A stretch of DNA of 64,000 bases from NCBI RefSeq assembly GCF_001263395.1, contig NZ_CP011786.1:558001-622000 (forward strand), in the 5' to 3' direction. The stretch comes from Bifidobacterium actinocoloniiforme DSM 22766 (GTDB taxonomy: Bacteria > Actinomycetota > Actinomycetes > Actinomycetales > Bifidobacteriaceae). A program made the translations under genes and the position numbers. Numbering within the stretch: the stretch's first letter is position 1; each line of letters begins with the position of its first letter. Of this stretch, positions 36,822 through 46,565 are shown piece by piece. The notes below the pieces were generated by a model. That model did not search any database, had not been told where the DNA came from, and saw nothing but the letters and a program-made list of their open reading frames with translations.

Positions 36822-39140
36822 TCAGCGCTCCACCGCCAGTCTCGCCCGCACAGCCTTGGCGGCGGCCACCATATGCTCCAAGCTGGGCCAAGTCTCAGCC
36901 TCGCCTCGGGTCTTGAGCCCGCAGTCCGGGTTGATCCACACCTTACCGGCATCCATCTTCCCCAGAATGAGATTGATTCGCTCCTCAATCTCCCCTTGGG
37001 AGGGGATGCGCGGCGAGTGAATATCGTAGACGCCAGGACCAGCCTCGGTCTCGAAGTGGGCCGCCTGAATCGCGTCCAAGACAGTCAAGTCGGAGCGGGA
37101 AGCCTCGAACGAGATCACATCAGCGTCCATCGCATCAATGTCCTCAATGATGTCATTGAATTCCGAATAGCACATGTGCGTGTGAATCTGCGTGGTCGGG
37201 TCAACGCCGGAATGGACCAGGCGGAAAGCGGGGATCGCCCAATCCAGATAGGACGAATGCCAGTCGGACCGCCGCAGGGGCAGCTTCTCTCGCAGGGCGG
37301 CCTCGTCAATCTGGATGACCTTGACGCCGCTCGCTTGCAAATCCAGCACCTCGTCGCGTATGGCCAGGGCCAGCTGTTGGGTCTGGAGTTCGTGGCTGAC
37401 ATCCTCCCTTGGCCAAGACCAGTTGAGCATCGTCACCGGACCGGTCAGCATCCCCTTGACCACATGATCGGTGCGGGACTGAGCGTACGCCGACCAACGC
37501 ACCGTGATGGGTCGAGCCCGCGAGACATCCCCCCACACGATAGGCGGCTTGACGCACCGGGTGCCATAGGATTGAACCCAAGCATTACGAGTAAAGAGGA
37601 AACCGTTAAGATTCTGTCCGAAGTATTCAACCATATCGTTGCGTTCAAACTCGCCATGGACGAGCACATCCAAGCCGATTTGCTCCTGTTTGGCGATGAC
37701 GCGGTCGATTTCCCCAGCGATGAAAGCGTCGTACTCCTCCTGACCAATCTCGCCCTTGCGCAGGCGCGCCCGTTCAGCACGGACCTGGGCGGTTTGCGGG
37801 AAGGAGCCGATTGTCGTGGTCGGCAGCATGGGCAGACCTAACGCGCTTCTCTGCAGGCGCTGGCGCTCGGCGCGGGCTGGTTGGCGGGTGAAATCCTGCG
37901 GTTGCAGGGCTGCGATCCGCTCCGCTACGACGGGGTCGGCCTGCACGCGGGATCCGTCGAAGAGGACCTGGTTGCCCGCCAATGCCGGGGACGCCCGTCG
38001 GCCCGCATCGTCCATATCCGCCAGATCGGAGACTTCCTTAAGCTCGCCGAGCTTCTCAACGGCGAAAGCGAAATGCCGCCGAACGGGTTCATCCAGACCG
38101 TCCTCGCCATCCAGGCTGAAGGGTACGTGGAGGAGGGAGGAAGCGGTGGAGACCGCCAGGTGGTCAGTCACCCGCCCTACCGCGTCTAGCAGCCCCAGGG
38201 ATCGGGCGTAATCATTGCGCCAAATATTGCGACCGCCAATCACTCCGGCGAAGATCGTGGTCCCCTGCGAGACCCCGCAGCGCTCCAGAGCGGCGAGATT
38301 GCCTTCCCGCCCTTCGACCAGGTCCAGTCCGATTCCGTCGAATCCCATGCTCTGCAGCACCTCGTAGCAGTCGTCCACATGCCCGAAGTAGGTTTGCAGG
38401 AGGAGTTTCACGGCCCCGCTGCCATTGTGTCGCGCGGGCATGATTCGGTCGTAGAGCGACTTGAATAGGCTTATGTCGCCGTCCTGCTTGTCCAGGACCA
38501 GGTAGGGCTCGTCCAGTTGCACCCATTCGGCGCCCAGATCGATGAATCGCGTCAGCACCTCGGCGTAGACCGCAGCAACCGAATCAATCAATTCGTGACG
38601 ATAATCCAGGCGCTGACCTTGCGGGCCCCGTGCCAGTTTCAAGAAGGTGTAGGGACCAACCAGCACCGGTTTGGTGATACGCCCCAGCTCCTTGGCTTCC
38701 TTGAACTCGTCAAAAGGCTTAGTCGAGCTCAGCTGAATCCGGGTGGAATCCTCGATCTCGGGCACCAGGTAGTGGTAGTTGGTCGTGAACCATTTTTTCA
38801 TCGGCAGCGCGGTCACATCGCCCTGAGGCCCCTGGTAGCCGCGCCCCATCGCGAACAGGGTGTCCTCCTCTGCAAGCCCCAGCCGCCGATACCGGGTGGG
38901 CACGGCGCCAAGAAGGATAGCGGTGTCCAGCATCTGGTCATAGTAGGAGAAGTCGTTGCTGGGAATCAGATCGACGCCCTGATCTGACTGTATCCGCCAA
39001 TGCGAAGCCCGTAAGGCCCTGCCCGTGGAGCGGACTTCATCCAGATCCGTGCGGCCTTTCCAGTAGCCTTCTATGGCTTTCTTCAGCTCCCTATGCGCGC
39101 CGATACGTGGGAACCCAACGACGGATGTAATCAAAGACAT
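36822..39140 (-). CDS. metE: cobalamin-independent methionine synthase
   Basis: Transfers the methyl group from 5-methyltetrahydropteroyltri-glutamate to homocysteine. The 772 residues match the family: an N-terminal barrel ([16 protein letters not shown]) and a C-terminal zinc-binding catalytic barrel ([33 protein letters not shown] with zinc ligands, and NPDCGLKTR). GGAGGGTCT precedes the ATG. A LysR-type palindrome lies 74-90 bp upstream. metF follows. Confidence 0.97.
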   Translation of the reverse strand: MSLITSVVGFPRIGAHRELKKAIEGYWKGRTDLDEVRSTGRALRASHWRIQSDQGVDLIPSNDFSYYDQMLDTAILLGAVPTRYRRLGLAEEDTLFAMGRGYQGPQGDVTALPMKKWFTTNYHYLVPEIEDSTRIQLSSTKPFDEFKEAKELGRITKPVLVGPYTFLKLARGPQGQRLDYRHELIDSVAAVYAEVLTRFIDLGAEWVQLDEPYLVLDKQDGDISLFKSLYDRIMPARHNGSGAVKLLLQTYFGHVDDCYEVLQSMGFDGIGLDLVEGREGNLAALERCGVSQGTTIFAGVIGGRNIWRNDYARSLGLLDAVGRVTDHLAVSTASSLLHVPFSLDGEDGLDEPVRRHFAFAVEKLGELKEVSDLADMDDAGRRASPALAGNQVLFDGSRVQADPVVAERIAALQPQDFTRQPARAERQRLQRSALGLPMLPTTTIGSFPQTAQVRAERARLRKGEIGQEEYDAFIAGEIDRVIAKQEQIGLDVLVHGEFERNDMVEYFGQNLNGFLFTRNAWVQSYGTRCVKPPIVWGDVSRARPITVRWSAYAQSRTDHVVKGMLTGPVTMLNWSWPREDVSHELQTQQLALAIRDEVLDLQASGVKVIQIDEAALREKLPLRRSDWHSSYLDWAIPAFRLVHSGVDPTTQIHTHMCYSEFNDIIEDIDAMDADVISFEASRSDLTVLDAIQAAHFETEAGPGVYDIHSPRIPSQGEIEERINLILGKMDAGKVWINPDCGLKTRGEAETWPSLEHMVAAAKAVRARLAVER

Positions 39141-39213
39141 AGACCCTCCAAGTCTGCGCTAGTGGCTAGGAGTCAGCCTAGCAGCGGCGCGGCTGGGCCT
39201 GTAATTAGGAGAA

Positions 39214-39230
39214 TTATGATGTCGTCATAA
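39214..39230. promoter_or_regulatory. LysR-type palindrome upstream of metE
   Basis: TTATGA-N5-TCATAA, a perfect 6-base inverted repeat that also satisfies the T-N11-A pattern of LysR-family operators. It is 74 bp before the metE start, in an AT-rich patch, and 27 bp from a G9 tract. The LysR-type gene at 23047 is one possible partner, by inference only. Confidence 0.5.
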
Positions 39231-39256
39231 GCCGGCCCTATACCCCCAGCACTTCA

Positions 39257-39265
39257 GGGGGGGGG
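39257..39265. repeat. homopolymer tract G9
   Basis: Nine consecutive G on the plus strand between the SixA-like gene end (39272) and the metE promoter region. Confidence 0.9.
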
Positions 39266-39271
39266 TAGGAG

Positions 39272-39841
39272 TCACACAGGGTACTTGCGCAGGTCGTTGG
39301 GCCCGACTGTCCCAAGCAAATCAGCCGTGGACGGGCTCCAGTCCCGCAGGGGCTGAGCCGCTGCAAGAACAGCCGCACAGGCAGGCGGCATGCCCAGACC
39401 AAGAAGCCCTAGAGCGCCCTGGTCGCTTGCCGGATCGGCAAAGAGTTGGGCGCAATAGGAGACGGAGGGCTCATGAGTGACGATCAGCAGGAAGCGCTCC
39501 TCCTGCTTCGAGGCCACGAGCTCGTCCAAGAGGCCCTGGGTGCCGCCCGTATAGAGACTCTCCCGGTAGTCCACCGAAGGCCCATCGCCGAAGGAACTAA
39601 GCATGAGGTCGAGGGTCTGCCTGGCTCGCAATGCGCCGGAGCACGCGATCCGATCAGGGATGAGACCCAATGCAGACAGGCTGCGTCCTACTGTTTCCGC
39701 TTGCTTCCGCCCCTGCAGGCTCAAGGGCCTGGAGCGGTCCCCTCCTGCGCCGCACGGCTCGGCTTGAGCATGACGCATGATGAGCAACAAGTGACCGGAG
39801 CTCTTCGCTTGGTCCGCAAGCGCCTGCGGGTCCACCTTCAT
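39272..39841 (-). CDS. SixA-like phosphohistidine phosphatase
   Basis: Small histidine-phosphatase-superfamily enzyme. The catalytic RHG-type motif reads LLIMRHAQAEP near residue 20, followed by SRPLSLQGRKQAE, SGALRARQT and the second histidine in VTHEPSVSYCA. Such proteins can dephosphorylate phosphohistidines; the substrate here is unknown. The ATG overlaps the trmI stop (ATGA), so it is translated in coupling with the tRNA methyltransferase. Confidence 0.85.
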   Translation of the reverse strand: MKVDPQALADQAKSSGHLLLIMRHAQAEPCGAGGDRSRPLSLQGRKQAETVGRSLSALGLIPDRIACSGALRARQTLDLMLSSFGDGPSVDYRESLYTGGTQGLLDELVASKQEERFLLIVTHEPSVSYCAQLFADPASDQGALGLLGLGMPPACAAVLAAAQPLRDWSPSTADLLGTVGPNDLRKYPV

Positions 39842-40965
39842 GGCTCCTCCTGTCTGCGTGCGGCGGCCTCGACTTGGGCCTCCTGCCGCTCCAAGTCGCG
39901 TAGGACCTTACGCAGTTTGCGGTCGGAAATGTCGCGCAGGCTCAAATCGGACCAGCCTCCATCGGCACCTGCGCCCGCGCTTGCCTGGATATTCGGCTGC
40001 TCCGGGATGGTTTGATCGATGTCTGCGTGCACATTTTTGTTGCCGCGCTCCCGCTTGTGCAACGCTTGGAAACCTGCCGCCATCGCCCTGGTCACCACCA
40101 GGAATCCGCTGTGCCCGATCATCTGGTGCTGCGGACGTACGGCGAGCCCGTCCGCCTTCCACCCGCGTTCCAGGGTCTCGCTTATCTCCGGTTCTGTCCA
40201 GGAGCCGCTGGCGCGCAAGGCTTCGGACAGGCGGCCCAGCTGGGTGGCCGTCGTCACGTAAGCGGTCAGCACGCCCCCGGGGGCCAGGGCCCGCCAGGCT
40301 GCATCCAAACGGTTCCAAGGGTCCAACATATCCAAGACGATTCGGTCGTATGCGCCTGCGGGCAGGAGGGGCGCCACTTGGTCAAAGTCGCCGACGCGCA
40401 GGTCCCAGCAGTCGGGTTTACCGCCAAAGTAGACGGTGGCGTTGCCGACAGCCACGCGGGCGAATTCGGCGCGCAGTTCGATGGTGGTCAGCCCGCCTTG
40501 CGAGCCCACGGCATCCAGTAGTGCGATGCTCATGGCCCCTGACCCGGCTCCAGATTCCAGGACCCTCATACCTGAGCGAATATCGCCAGCCAGAAGGACT
40601 TGGGCTATGTCTTTGGGGTACATGATCTGAGCGCCCCGGGGCATGGAGAGCAGGAAGTCTGACAGCCTGGGCCGCATCATGGTGTAGACCCATCCGCCAA
40701 CCGCTCGCGCTGATTTCCACGGCTTGCGCGGATCGTTCCCTGCTTCGCCGGCAGGATCGCTATTGCCGCATGCCTTGAGTTCCTGGGCGGAAATCGTTGA
40801 TACGAGCGAGCCTTCGCTCAGTCCGATCAACCTGTCGTGCGCCAAGAAGCCGCGGTCGGTTTGGGTCACCGCGCCTCGTTCCAACAGCAGGGTGAGCATC
40901 TTGCCTTTGCGATCGGTCAGCTGGACTTTCTCACCCGCCCGTACAGGTCCGCGGCGTACTGCCAT
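39838..40965 (-). CDS. trmI: tRNA (adenine-58-N1)-methyltransferase
   Basis: S-adenosylmethionine-dependent enzyme that makes m1A58 in the T-loop of tRNA. An N-terminal beta domain (GEKVQLTDRKGKMLTLLLERG) precedes the Rossmann domain with YPKDIAQVLLAGDI and the SAM-binding RVLESGAGSGAMSIALL; YDRIVLDMLDPWN follows. The 375 residues include a C-terminal extension of about 80 residues rich in Gln and Arg. GGAGGAGA lies ahead of the ATG, inside the end of the small upstream frame. Confidence 0.9.
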   Translation of the reverse strand: MAVRRGPVRAGEKVQLTDRKGKMLTLLLERGAVTQTDRGFLAHDRLIGLSEGSLVSTISAQELKACGNSDPAGEAGNDPRKPWKSARAVGGWVYTMMRPRLSDFLLSMPRGAQIMYPKDIAQVLLAGDIRSGMRVLESGAGSGAMSIALLDAVGSQGGLTTIELRAEFARVAVGNATVYFGGKPDCWDLRVGDFDQVAPLLPAGAYDRIVLDMLDPWNRLDAAWRALAPGGVLTAYVTTATQLGRLSEALRASGSWTEPEISETLERGWKADGLAVRPQHQMIGHSGFLVVTRAMAAGFQALHKRERGNKNVHADIDQTIPEQPNIQASAGAGADGGWSDLSLRDISDRKLRKVLRDLERQEAQVEAAARRQEEP

Positions 40966-41300
40966 CAGTTCTCTCCTCCGTTCATGAACCGCGCATTGCC
41001 ACGCCAGGCGGGCAAGCCTTCCACCTGCGCAAACCGTTCACGGGGAGCCTGCCAGCTGCCCGCCTCGCGTCTGCTGGAAACTCCGCCATAGAACCCATTG
41101 AAACACAGCGGAGGGTCAACCAAACGACGAGCCCAACCATCCAGCACGCACCCTATAAAGGGCAGCAGCCAAAGCCGTCGCACCCGCAACACCGGATCAT
41201 CTGCCAACTTCTTGAACACCACCGTCGCTTTCCTTACCCCGCCCGGACGAATCCGCACACCCAGCGGAGGGGATGCCGCGTAAGAAACTATGACCAGCAT
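40965..41300 (-). CDS. possible small protein coupled to trmI
   Basis: Open frame of 111 codons whose TGA overlaps the trmI ATG (TGATG), with GGAG 9 bases before its ATG. The protein is basic, has no membrane segment or known motif, and ends in NGGEN, encoding the trmI ribosome binding site. The coupling and coding-like composition argue for a real gene; the absence of any recognisable family argues against. No function is proposed. Confidence 0.4.
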   Translation of the reverse strand: MLVIVSYAASPPLGVRIRPGGVRKATVVFKKLADDPVLRVRRLWLLPFIGCVLDGWARRLVDPPLCFNGFYGGVSSRREAGSWQAPRERFAQVEGLPAWRGNARFMNGGEN

Positions 41301-41375
41301 ACCCCTGAGCTCCACCCACCCCATCCTCATTTGCTCGCCAAATCCCTCCCCACATCCCCACACCATCTTTTCCTA

Positions 41376-41439
41376 TTTTGGGCATCCCCTCACGCAGAAA
41401 GGCACATTCAGCCCGATAAATGTGATGAGCTGCCCAAAA
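41376..41439. repeat. 64-bp inverted-repeat element, copy 3
   Basis: Left half-site TTTTGGGCATCCCCTCACG; right half-site TTTTGGGCAGCTCATCACA on the other strand. The centre contains GCCCGA 10 bases before the right arm. Confidence 0.9.
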
Positions 41440-41558
41440 TAAGACATCATGAAAACCGAGCCAAGACCCAAGGTGATATGCCCGCGCGATGTTGGAGCCG
41501 ACTCAATCCGTGCGCACCATAAGCCCAATCAGCGAGCCCCGCATCGGCAATATTCCAT

Positions 41559-41623
41559 TTTTGGGCAGCCCCCTCACGATTTTCCTGTGAATAATGCCTG
41601 ATTCCGTGAGGAGTTGCCCAAAA
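41559..41623. repeat. 65-bp inverted-repeat element, copy 4
   Basis: The left half-site has one extra C (TTTTGGGCAGCCCCCTCACG); the right half-site is TTTTGGGCAACTCCTCACGG. An additional T/A pair extends both ends. GCCTGA precedes the right arm. Confidence 0.9.
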
Positions 41624-41801
41624 AGAAACACGAGGAGGGAGCTCCGGCCAGACCGCGTCGGAAGCAGAGTCGCATAGGCGACTTTCGGAGCCCCGGGCGG
41701 AGATCGAGCGAGATGTACCGGGCGACGTTTACGGAGAAGAAAAAGGGCCGCGACACCGCTAGTGCGGTTCGCGGCCCGAGCAAGTCCAAGCCGACTGGCT
41801 G

Positions 41802-42260
41802 TCAGACGGCAGTGCCGTACGAATCCAAGCGCGGGTTCTCCTTATACGAACCACCAACGAAGAACAGGCTGATGACACCGACAGTGAACACCGCGCAAAT
41901 CGTGATAATGGCCCACATCGGCATATTCGGAACCCACATCGCAACCAGGAAGGCGATAATCGAAAGCACGATCAAGCACCAGCTGAGCAGGCGGAACCAA
42001 TGCCGAACCGAACGCGGCTTCTCGACCAGTTTCGGATCGCGCAGACTAGGATCAACTTGCTCCGCCACCGGGGCCAAATCATTACGACCACTGGGTTTCC
42101 ACTCCCCGTTATCGCCCGCGGCCAGTCTGCGAGCCTTCTCCTGCAACGCCTGCTCGTCCAACATGCCCCGGCGGCTCTTCATCGCCCCACGCGTGTATTG
42201 GTCCCCATCTCCCCTGCGAGCGCTCTTCGCACGTGCCCGCCGTTCAGCACGGTTCGACAT
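41802..42260 (-). CDS. small membrane protein of unknown function
   Basis: 152 residues. The first 85 are hydrophilic and very basic (SNRAERRARAKSARRG), followed by two membrane segments (about 88-108 and 114-134) and a short polar tail. This looks like a conserved actinobacterial membrane protein with a DUF-type architecture, but no function is known to me. The ATG at 42260 has GGAGG 7 bases upstream. Confidence 0.7.
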   Translation of the reverse strand: MSNRAERRARAKSARRGDGDQYTRGAMKSRRGMLDEQALQEKARRLAAGDNGEWKPSGRNDLAPVAEQVDPSLRDPKLVEKPRSVRHWFRLLSWCLIVLSIIAFLVAMWVPNMPMWAIITICAVFTVGVISLFFVGGSYKENPRLDSYGTAV

Positions 42261-42470
42261 CAAATCGCCTCCACGTTTAGTAAGCTCTTCCCCGGTATTG
42301 CCTAGCAGACCTTGGCCCCGACGAGCAGACGGGGAAGGCCTCGCGTAAGCATAATATTAGACCAGACCCCAAACCGCGAGACAAGGGTAAATCCCCGACG
42401 GCGCCCAAACCGGACCTCACAGCGGAGGCCATGCTTTACCCTGCAAGAAACCGGCAGCGGACCCGCGCCC

Positions 42471-43877
42471 TTAAGCGCCAACCGCTTCTAGCACGTCAGC
42501 GATCAAATCGTCATTGAGCAAGCGGCCGCGGCGTGTTGGTACGATTCGCCCACCACGCGCCTGCGCCAGCCCGCCATGTAAAGCAGGCGCGAGCCGGCGT
42601 AAGTCCAAGCGCCCGCCCGCTAAGCGCTCCAGCTTTTCCAGTGACAGTCCTTCACGAATCCGTAATCCCAGCATCACGCCCTCTTCGAGTCGTTCGCGGG
42701 GTCCAATCACTTCGCCGCCAGACCAGGGCTGGCGCTCCTGATTCACCGCTCTCGCCCAGGCCCTCGGATGCCGAATATCCCAAACGCGGACGGACTCCCC
42801 AGCAACTTTGCTGCAGTCCGCGGCGGGTGAAGGACCAGCGAAGCGAAACGCCTGCGGACCTTCGCCTGAACCGTCGTCCCCTCTTTGCCCGGTTTTGCGC
42901 CAGGCACCTTCCTCGCTCCTCCCGCCAGCACTGCCGCCAGTCTCTGAAATCTCTGAAACCGGATCCAGCTCGATCCAGTTATAGTGCGAATGGGCTCCAG
43001 GTCCGATTCCGGCCCAATCCACGTTGCGCCAGTAGCCTAAATTATGACGCGACTCATGGCCAGGCCGCGCCCAGTTGGAGACTTCGTACCATTGCAGCCC
43101 CGCCGCTTGGAACAAGTCATCCGCCAGCTCGTACTTGTCGGCTTCGTCATCGTCATCAGGATGGGCCAGTTGACCTGCCGCGACCTGCCGGCCCATTTTC
43201 GTCGTTGGTTCCAGGGTGAGCGCATATGCCGAAATATGGTTGACACCCAAGGAGAGCGCCTCCTGCACGCTTTGTTCCCACTCGTCGATGCTCTCGCCCG
43301 GGGCTCCGTAAATCAGGTCAACGCTGCACTCCAATCCCAAACGGCGTGCGGCTGCAACCCCCGCGGTCACATTAGCTGGGGTGTGCGTGCGTTCCAGGAT
43401 GCGCAGGACGCGTGGCACAGCCGATTGCATACCGAAAGAGACACGGGTGAAACCGCCTTGGGCGAGTTGGGCGAGGTAGCGCTCGTCGACGGTGTCTGGA
43501 TTGGCCTCCGTCGTGATCTCCGCGTCCGGCTGCAAACCCCAGAGGGACCGTGCCGCATGGAGCATACGCACCAAATCCTCCGCCGGCAGAACCGTAGGCG
43601 TTCCACCCCCGAAGAACACGCTCGACAGTGCGGGTTCCACGAGCCCGTGCTCTTCTTGCCAATCGCGGATCAGTCGCATCTCCCGGATCGCCACACTCGC
43701 ATAACCACCTCGGCTGGCTCCTTCACCCAAGTCGACTGCGGTATACGTGTTGAAATCGCAGTACCCGCACCGCCGCAGGCAGAAAGGCACATGAATATAC
43801 AATTCGAATGGCTTCGCCGCCTGTCTCGCCGTAGCGTCTTGCTGTCGCTTCATCTTCACCATCTTCCATTCATCCAC
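42471..43877 (-). CDS. hemW: HemW-type radical SAM protein (heme chaperone family)
   Basis: Radical SAM protein once annotated as oxygen-independent coproporphyrinogen oxidase; HemW proteins bind and insert heme. The [4Fe-4S] motif is CxxxCxxC at 33, 37 and 40 in PFCLRRCGYCDF, followed by FFGGGTPT and the barrel motifs VSFGMQS and DLIYGAPGE. Residues about 301-360 are a Gly/Ser/Glu-rich insertion before the C-terminal HemN domain. Three in-frame starts (GTG 43877, ATG 43862, ATG 43853) are possible. Confidence 0.92.
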   Translation of the reverse strand: MDEWKMVKMKRQQDATARQAAKPFELYIHVPFCLRRCGYCDFNTYTAVDLGEGASRGGYASVAIREMRLIRDWQEEHGLVEPALSSVFFGGGTPTVLPAEDLVRMLHAARSLWGLQPDAEITTEANPDTVDERYLAQLAQGGFTRVSFGMQSAVPRVLRILERTHTPANVTAGVAAARRLGLECSVDLIYGAPGESIDEWEQSVQEALSLGVNHISAYALTLEPTTKMGRQVAAGQLAHPDDDDEADKYELADDLFQAAGLQWYEVSNWARPGHESRHNLGYWRNVDWAGIGPGAHSHYNWIELDPVSEISETGGSAGGRSEEGAWRKTGQRGDDGSGEGPQAFRFAGPSPAADCSKVAGESVRVWDIRHPRAWARAVNQERQPWSGGEVIGPRERLEEGVMLGLRIREGLSLEKLERLAGGRLDLRRLAPALHGGLAQARGGRIVPTRRGRLLNDDLIADVLEAVGA

Positions 43878-44236
43878 GTCCAGCCCCTCATATCCGCCTC
43901 ACCCATTGTCATCTTCCCCTCCCTCTTCCTCCGCCGATCCCCACGTGCCTGCTTCTTTCCCATTTTGGGCGGTTCATCACGAAAATACGCGTTTTCGGTC
44001 TCAGGAACGTGTGGACTTGCCCAAATATTGCAGTTGAGAGGTTTACCGTCAAATACGGCAGCATGCACCGAGCGACGGGGGAGGGGGGGTAGAGCGCAGG
44101 CGGCGGGACAGCCAACCTCAACCGATTGCATATTAATCCAACAAGGCAAACCAAGGCAATCACAGCCTTCGCATCAACCACAACGAGCTCGAGGCGTCCT
44201 GATTGCACCATGACCGTAACCGCCCCAGAGGGTTGG
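43878..44236. other. gap between lepA and hemW with one inverted-repeat element
   Basis: About 360 bases. Contains repeat copy 5 and a G5-A-G7 run (44077-44089). No gene was recognised. lepA ends at its right edge and hemW starts at its left edge, both on the minus strand. Confidence 0.45.
43963..44026. repeat. 64-bp inverted-repeat element, copy 5
   Basis: Left half-site TTTTGGGCGGTTCATCACG; right half-site ATTTGGGCAAGTCCACACG. This is a more diverged copy, with differences in both arms that do not compensate each other. Confidence 0.85.
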
Positions 44237-46111
44237 TCACTGGTCCTTCTGCGCCGCTCGAATCTTGTCCTTGCTGTCCCGGTCCTCCGCCTCGCCGGTG
44301 CTCAAAGCCGCGATGAAAGCCTCTTGTGGCACCTCCACATGACCGAGGAGCTTCATCCGCTTCTTACCCGCTTTCTGCTTTTCCAGCAGCTTCCTCTTTC
44401 GAGTGATGTCGCCGCCGTAGCATTTCGCCAGCACATCCTTACGGAGCGCCCGAATGGTCTCTCGGGCGATGATGCGCGAACCTATCGCGGCCTGAATCGG
44501 AATCTCGAACTGCTGGCGTGGAATCAACTCGCGCAACTTCTTGGTCATCATAACGCCGTACGTATAAGCCTTATCCCGGTGGACTATTGAGGAGAATGCG
44601 TCGATCTTCTCCCCTTGAATCAGGATGTCCACCTTAACCAGGTCGGCGGCTTGCTCGCCATCCTCGTGGTAATCCAGGCTCGCGTAGCCTTTGGTGCGGC
44701 TTTTGAGTTGATCGAAGAAATCGAAAACAATCTCCGCCAACGGCATCCGGTAGTGCATTTCAACCCGTTCCGGGCTCAAATACTCCATGGTCCCCATCTG
44801 CCCACGATGGTCCTGGCAGAGATCCATGACCGCGCCGATGAACTCTTTGGGAGTGATGATATCCGCAGCGGCGACAGGTTCGACGATACGTTTGACCTTG
44901 CCTTCCGGGAACTCGTTGGGATTCTTCACCATGTGCTCCGAACCGTCCTCCATCGTCACCTGGTAAGTCACGTTCGGAGCGGTGGAAATGAGGTCGAGTC
45001 CGAATTCCCGGCTCAAGCGTTCGGAAACGATCTCCATGTGGAGCAAACCCAGGAATCCGCAGCGGAAGCCGAAGCCCAGGGCGACAGACGTCTCAGGCTC
45101 GTAGACCAGGGCCGCATCGTTGAGTTTGAGCTTGTCGAGCGCCTCGCGCAACTCAGGGAATTGCGCGTTATCGATTGGGAAGAGCCCCGAGTAGACCATC
45201 GGCTGCGGGTCCCGGTAGCCCGGCAACGGCTCATCCGCCTGCCGGGATTCGAGGGTGATCGTGTCTCCCACCTTGGATTGGGCCACGTCCTTGACGCCGG
45301 TGATGACGTAACCAACTTCGCCGGCGCCCAAGGCTTTGGTGGCTATCATGTCCGGACTGATGACACCCAACTCCACGGGGTCGTGCACGGTGCCCAGGCT
45401 CATCATCCTAATCCGCTGCCTGGCTTTAAGCTCCCCGTCCACCATTCGGATGTAGGTGACGATGCCGCGATAAGAGTCGTATACCGAATCGAAGATCAAA
45501 GCCCGCGCCGGCGCGGCGGGGTCGCCTTTTGGCGCCGGGACTTCCGTAACGATACGGTCGAGGAGCTCGCGGACCCCCTCGCCGGTCTTCCCGGAGACGC
45601 GCATCACCTCGCTGGTATCGCAACCGAGGAGATTCGCTATTTCCTCGGCATGCCGGTCGGGCTCCGCTGACGGCAGGTCGATTTTATTGAGAACAGGGAT
45701 GATGGTCAGATCGTGGTCGATCGCCATGTAGAGGTTCGACAAGGTCTGCGCTTCGATGCCTTGCGTGGCGTCCACCAGCAGGACGGCCCCCTCGCATGCC
45801 TCCAGCGCGCGCGACACTTCGTAGGTAAAGTCCACGTGGCCCGGCGTGTCAATCATGCCCAAAGTGTACTCGACGCCGTCTTTCACCCACGGGACCCGCA
45901 CGGCCTGAGATTTAATCGTGATACCACGCTCTTGCTCGATGTCCATGCGATCGAGGAAGCGATCATGCATCTCCCGCTGCGATACCACTCCGCTCAGTTG
46001 GAGGATTCGGTCGGCAACCGTCGATTTGCCGTGGTCGATGTGCGCGATGATGCAAAAGTTGCGAATCAGCGCCTGATTAGTGAATCCTGGCTGGTTGGTA
46101 AAGGTAACCAC
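44237..46111 (-). CDS. lepA: translation elongation factor 4 (LepA)
   Basis: Ribosome-bound GTPase that back-translocates or remodels stalled ribosomes. G-domain motifs are [17 protein letters not shown] and NKIDLPSA, followed by EF-G-like domains and the LepA-specific C-terminal domain ([22 protein letters not shown]). The frame is open to 46141, but GTG at 46111 has AGGAG 4 bases upstream and gives 624 residues, close to family length. Confidence 0.96.
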   Translation of the reverse strand: MVTFTNQPGFTNQALIRNFCIIAHIDHGKSTVADRILQLSGVVSQREMHDRFLDRMDIEQERGITIKSQAVRVPWVKDGVEYTLGMIDTPGHVDFTYEVSRALEACEGAVLLVDATQGIEAQTLSNLYMAIDHDLTIIPVLNKIDLPSAEPDRHAEEIANLLGCDTSEVMRVSGKTGEGVRELLDRIVTEVPAPKGDPAAPARALIFDSVYDSYRGIVTYIRMVDGELKARQRIRMMSLGTVHDPVELGVISPDMIATKALGAGEVGYVITGVKDVAQSKVGDTITLESRQADEPLPGYRDPQPMVYSGLFPIDNAQFPELREALDKLKLNDAALVYEPETSVALGFGFRCGFLGLLHMEIVSERLSREFGLDLISTAPNVTYQVTMEDGSEHMVKNPNEFPEGKVKRIVEPVAAADIITPKEFIGAVMDLCQDHRGQMGTMEYLSPERVEMHYRMPLAEIVFDFFDQLKSRTKGYASLDYHEDGEQAADLVKVDILIQGEKIDAFSSIVHRDKAYTYGVMMTKKLRELIPRQQFEIPIQAAIGSRIIARETIRALRKDVLAKCYGGDITRKRKLLEKQKAGKKRMKLLGHVEVPQEAFIAALSTGEAEDRDSKDKIRAAQKDQ

Positions 46112-46258
46112 CGGGCTCCTCTCCTCGCAATGCTCGAACAACTCATCCTATCCCGAGCCCTAGGCTTTTCCCTTAGTCCAATGCTTTTCTTCCCTAAACG
46201 ACGACTAAGTGCGGCACTCCTTTCATCCTCTCAAAAACCCGACTCTCCCTTACCCCTT

Positions 46259-46280
46259 CCCCCCCCCCCCCAAAAAAAAA
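46259..46280. repeat. double homopolymer tract C13 then A9
   Basis: Thirteen C (46259-46271) directly followed by nine A (46272-46280) on the plus strand, 148 bp upstream of the lepA start. It reads T9-G13 on the lepA strand. Confidence 0.9.
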
Positions 46281-46294
46281 TGACTCTGTTTACA

Positions 46295-46359
46295 TTTTGG
46301 GCAGCTCCTCACTAGTTAATCGTTTCATTTGCCTGTGTACCGTGACGAATTGCCCAAAA
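46295..46359. repeat. 65-bp inverted-repeat element, copy 6
   Basis: Left half-site TTTTGGGCAGCTCCTCACT; right half-site TTTTGGGCAATTCGTCACG. It lies 15 bases from the C13-A9 tract. Confidence 0.9.
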
Positions 46360-46565
46360 TACCAGTTGCGCGGTCATACTCGGTTGGCTGAGCGACAGAT
46401 GACCTGATTGGGCAGAGAAGAGAAGCCTTATCCGATTGAGATCTAAGCGCGGCACTCCCCTGGTTTGAAATAAAGCAAGCCGCATCACGGATTTAGTTAG
46501 TCGAGATTCGGCTCGCATGGCTTTGCTCTGGCATAGAATAATCGTGTCCCGCAAAGGAGAAAAGA

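Larger units (their letters stand above)
41301..41801. other. gap with two inverted-repeat elements
   Basis: About 500 bases between the trmI cluster and a small membrane-protein gene, both on the minus strand. It contains repeat copies 3 and 4, 183 bases apart. The rest (41624-41801) is GC-rich with no convincing gene. Confidence 0.45.
46112..46565. other. divergent lepA / acetyltransferase gap with repeat and homopolymers
   Basis: About 450 bases. Contains a C13-A9 double homopolymer at 46259-46280, repeat copy 6 and, just before 46566, the AAAGGAG ribosome binding site of the acetyltransferase gene. TAGAAT near 46533 could be its -10 element. Confidence 0.45.
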
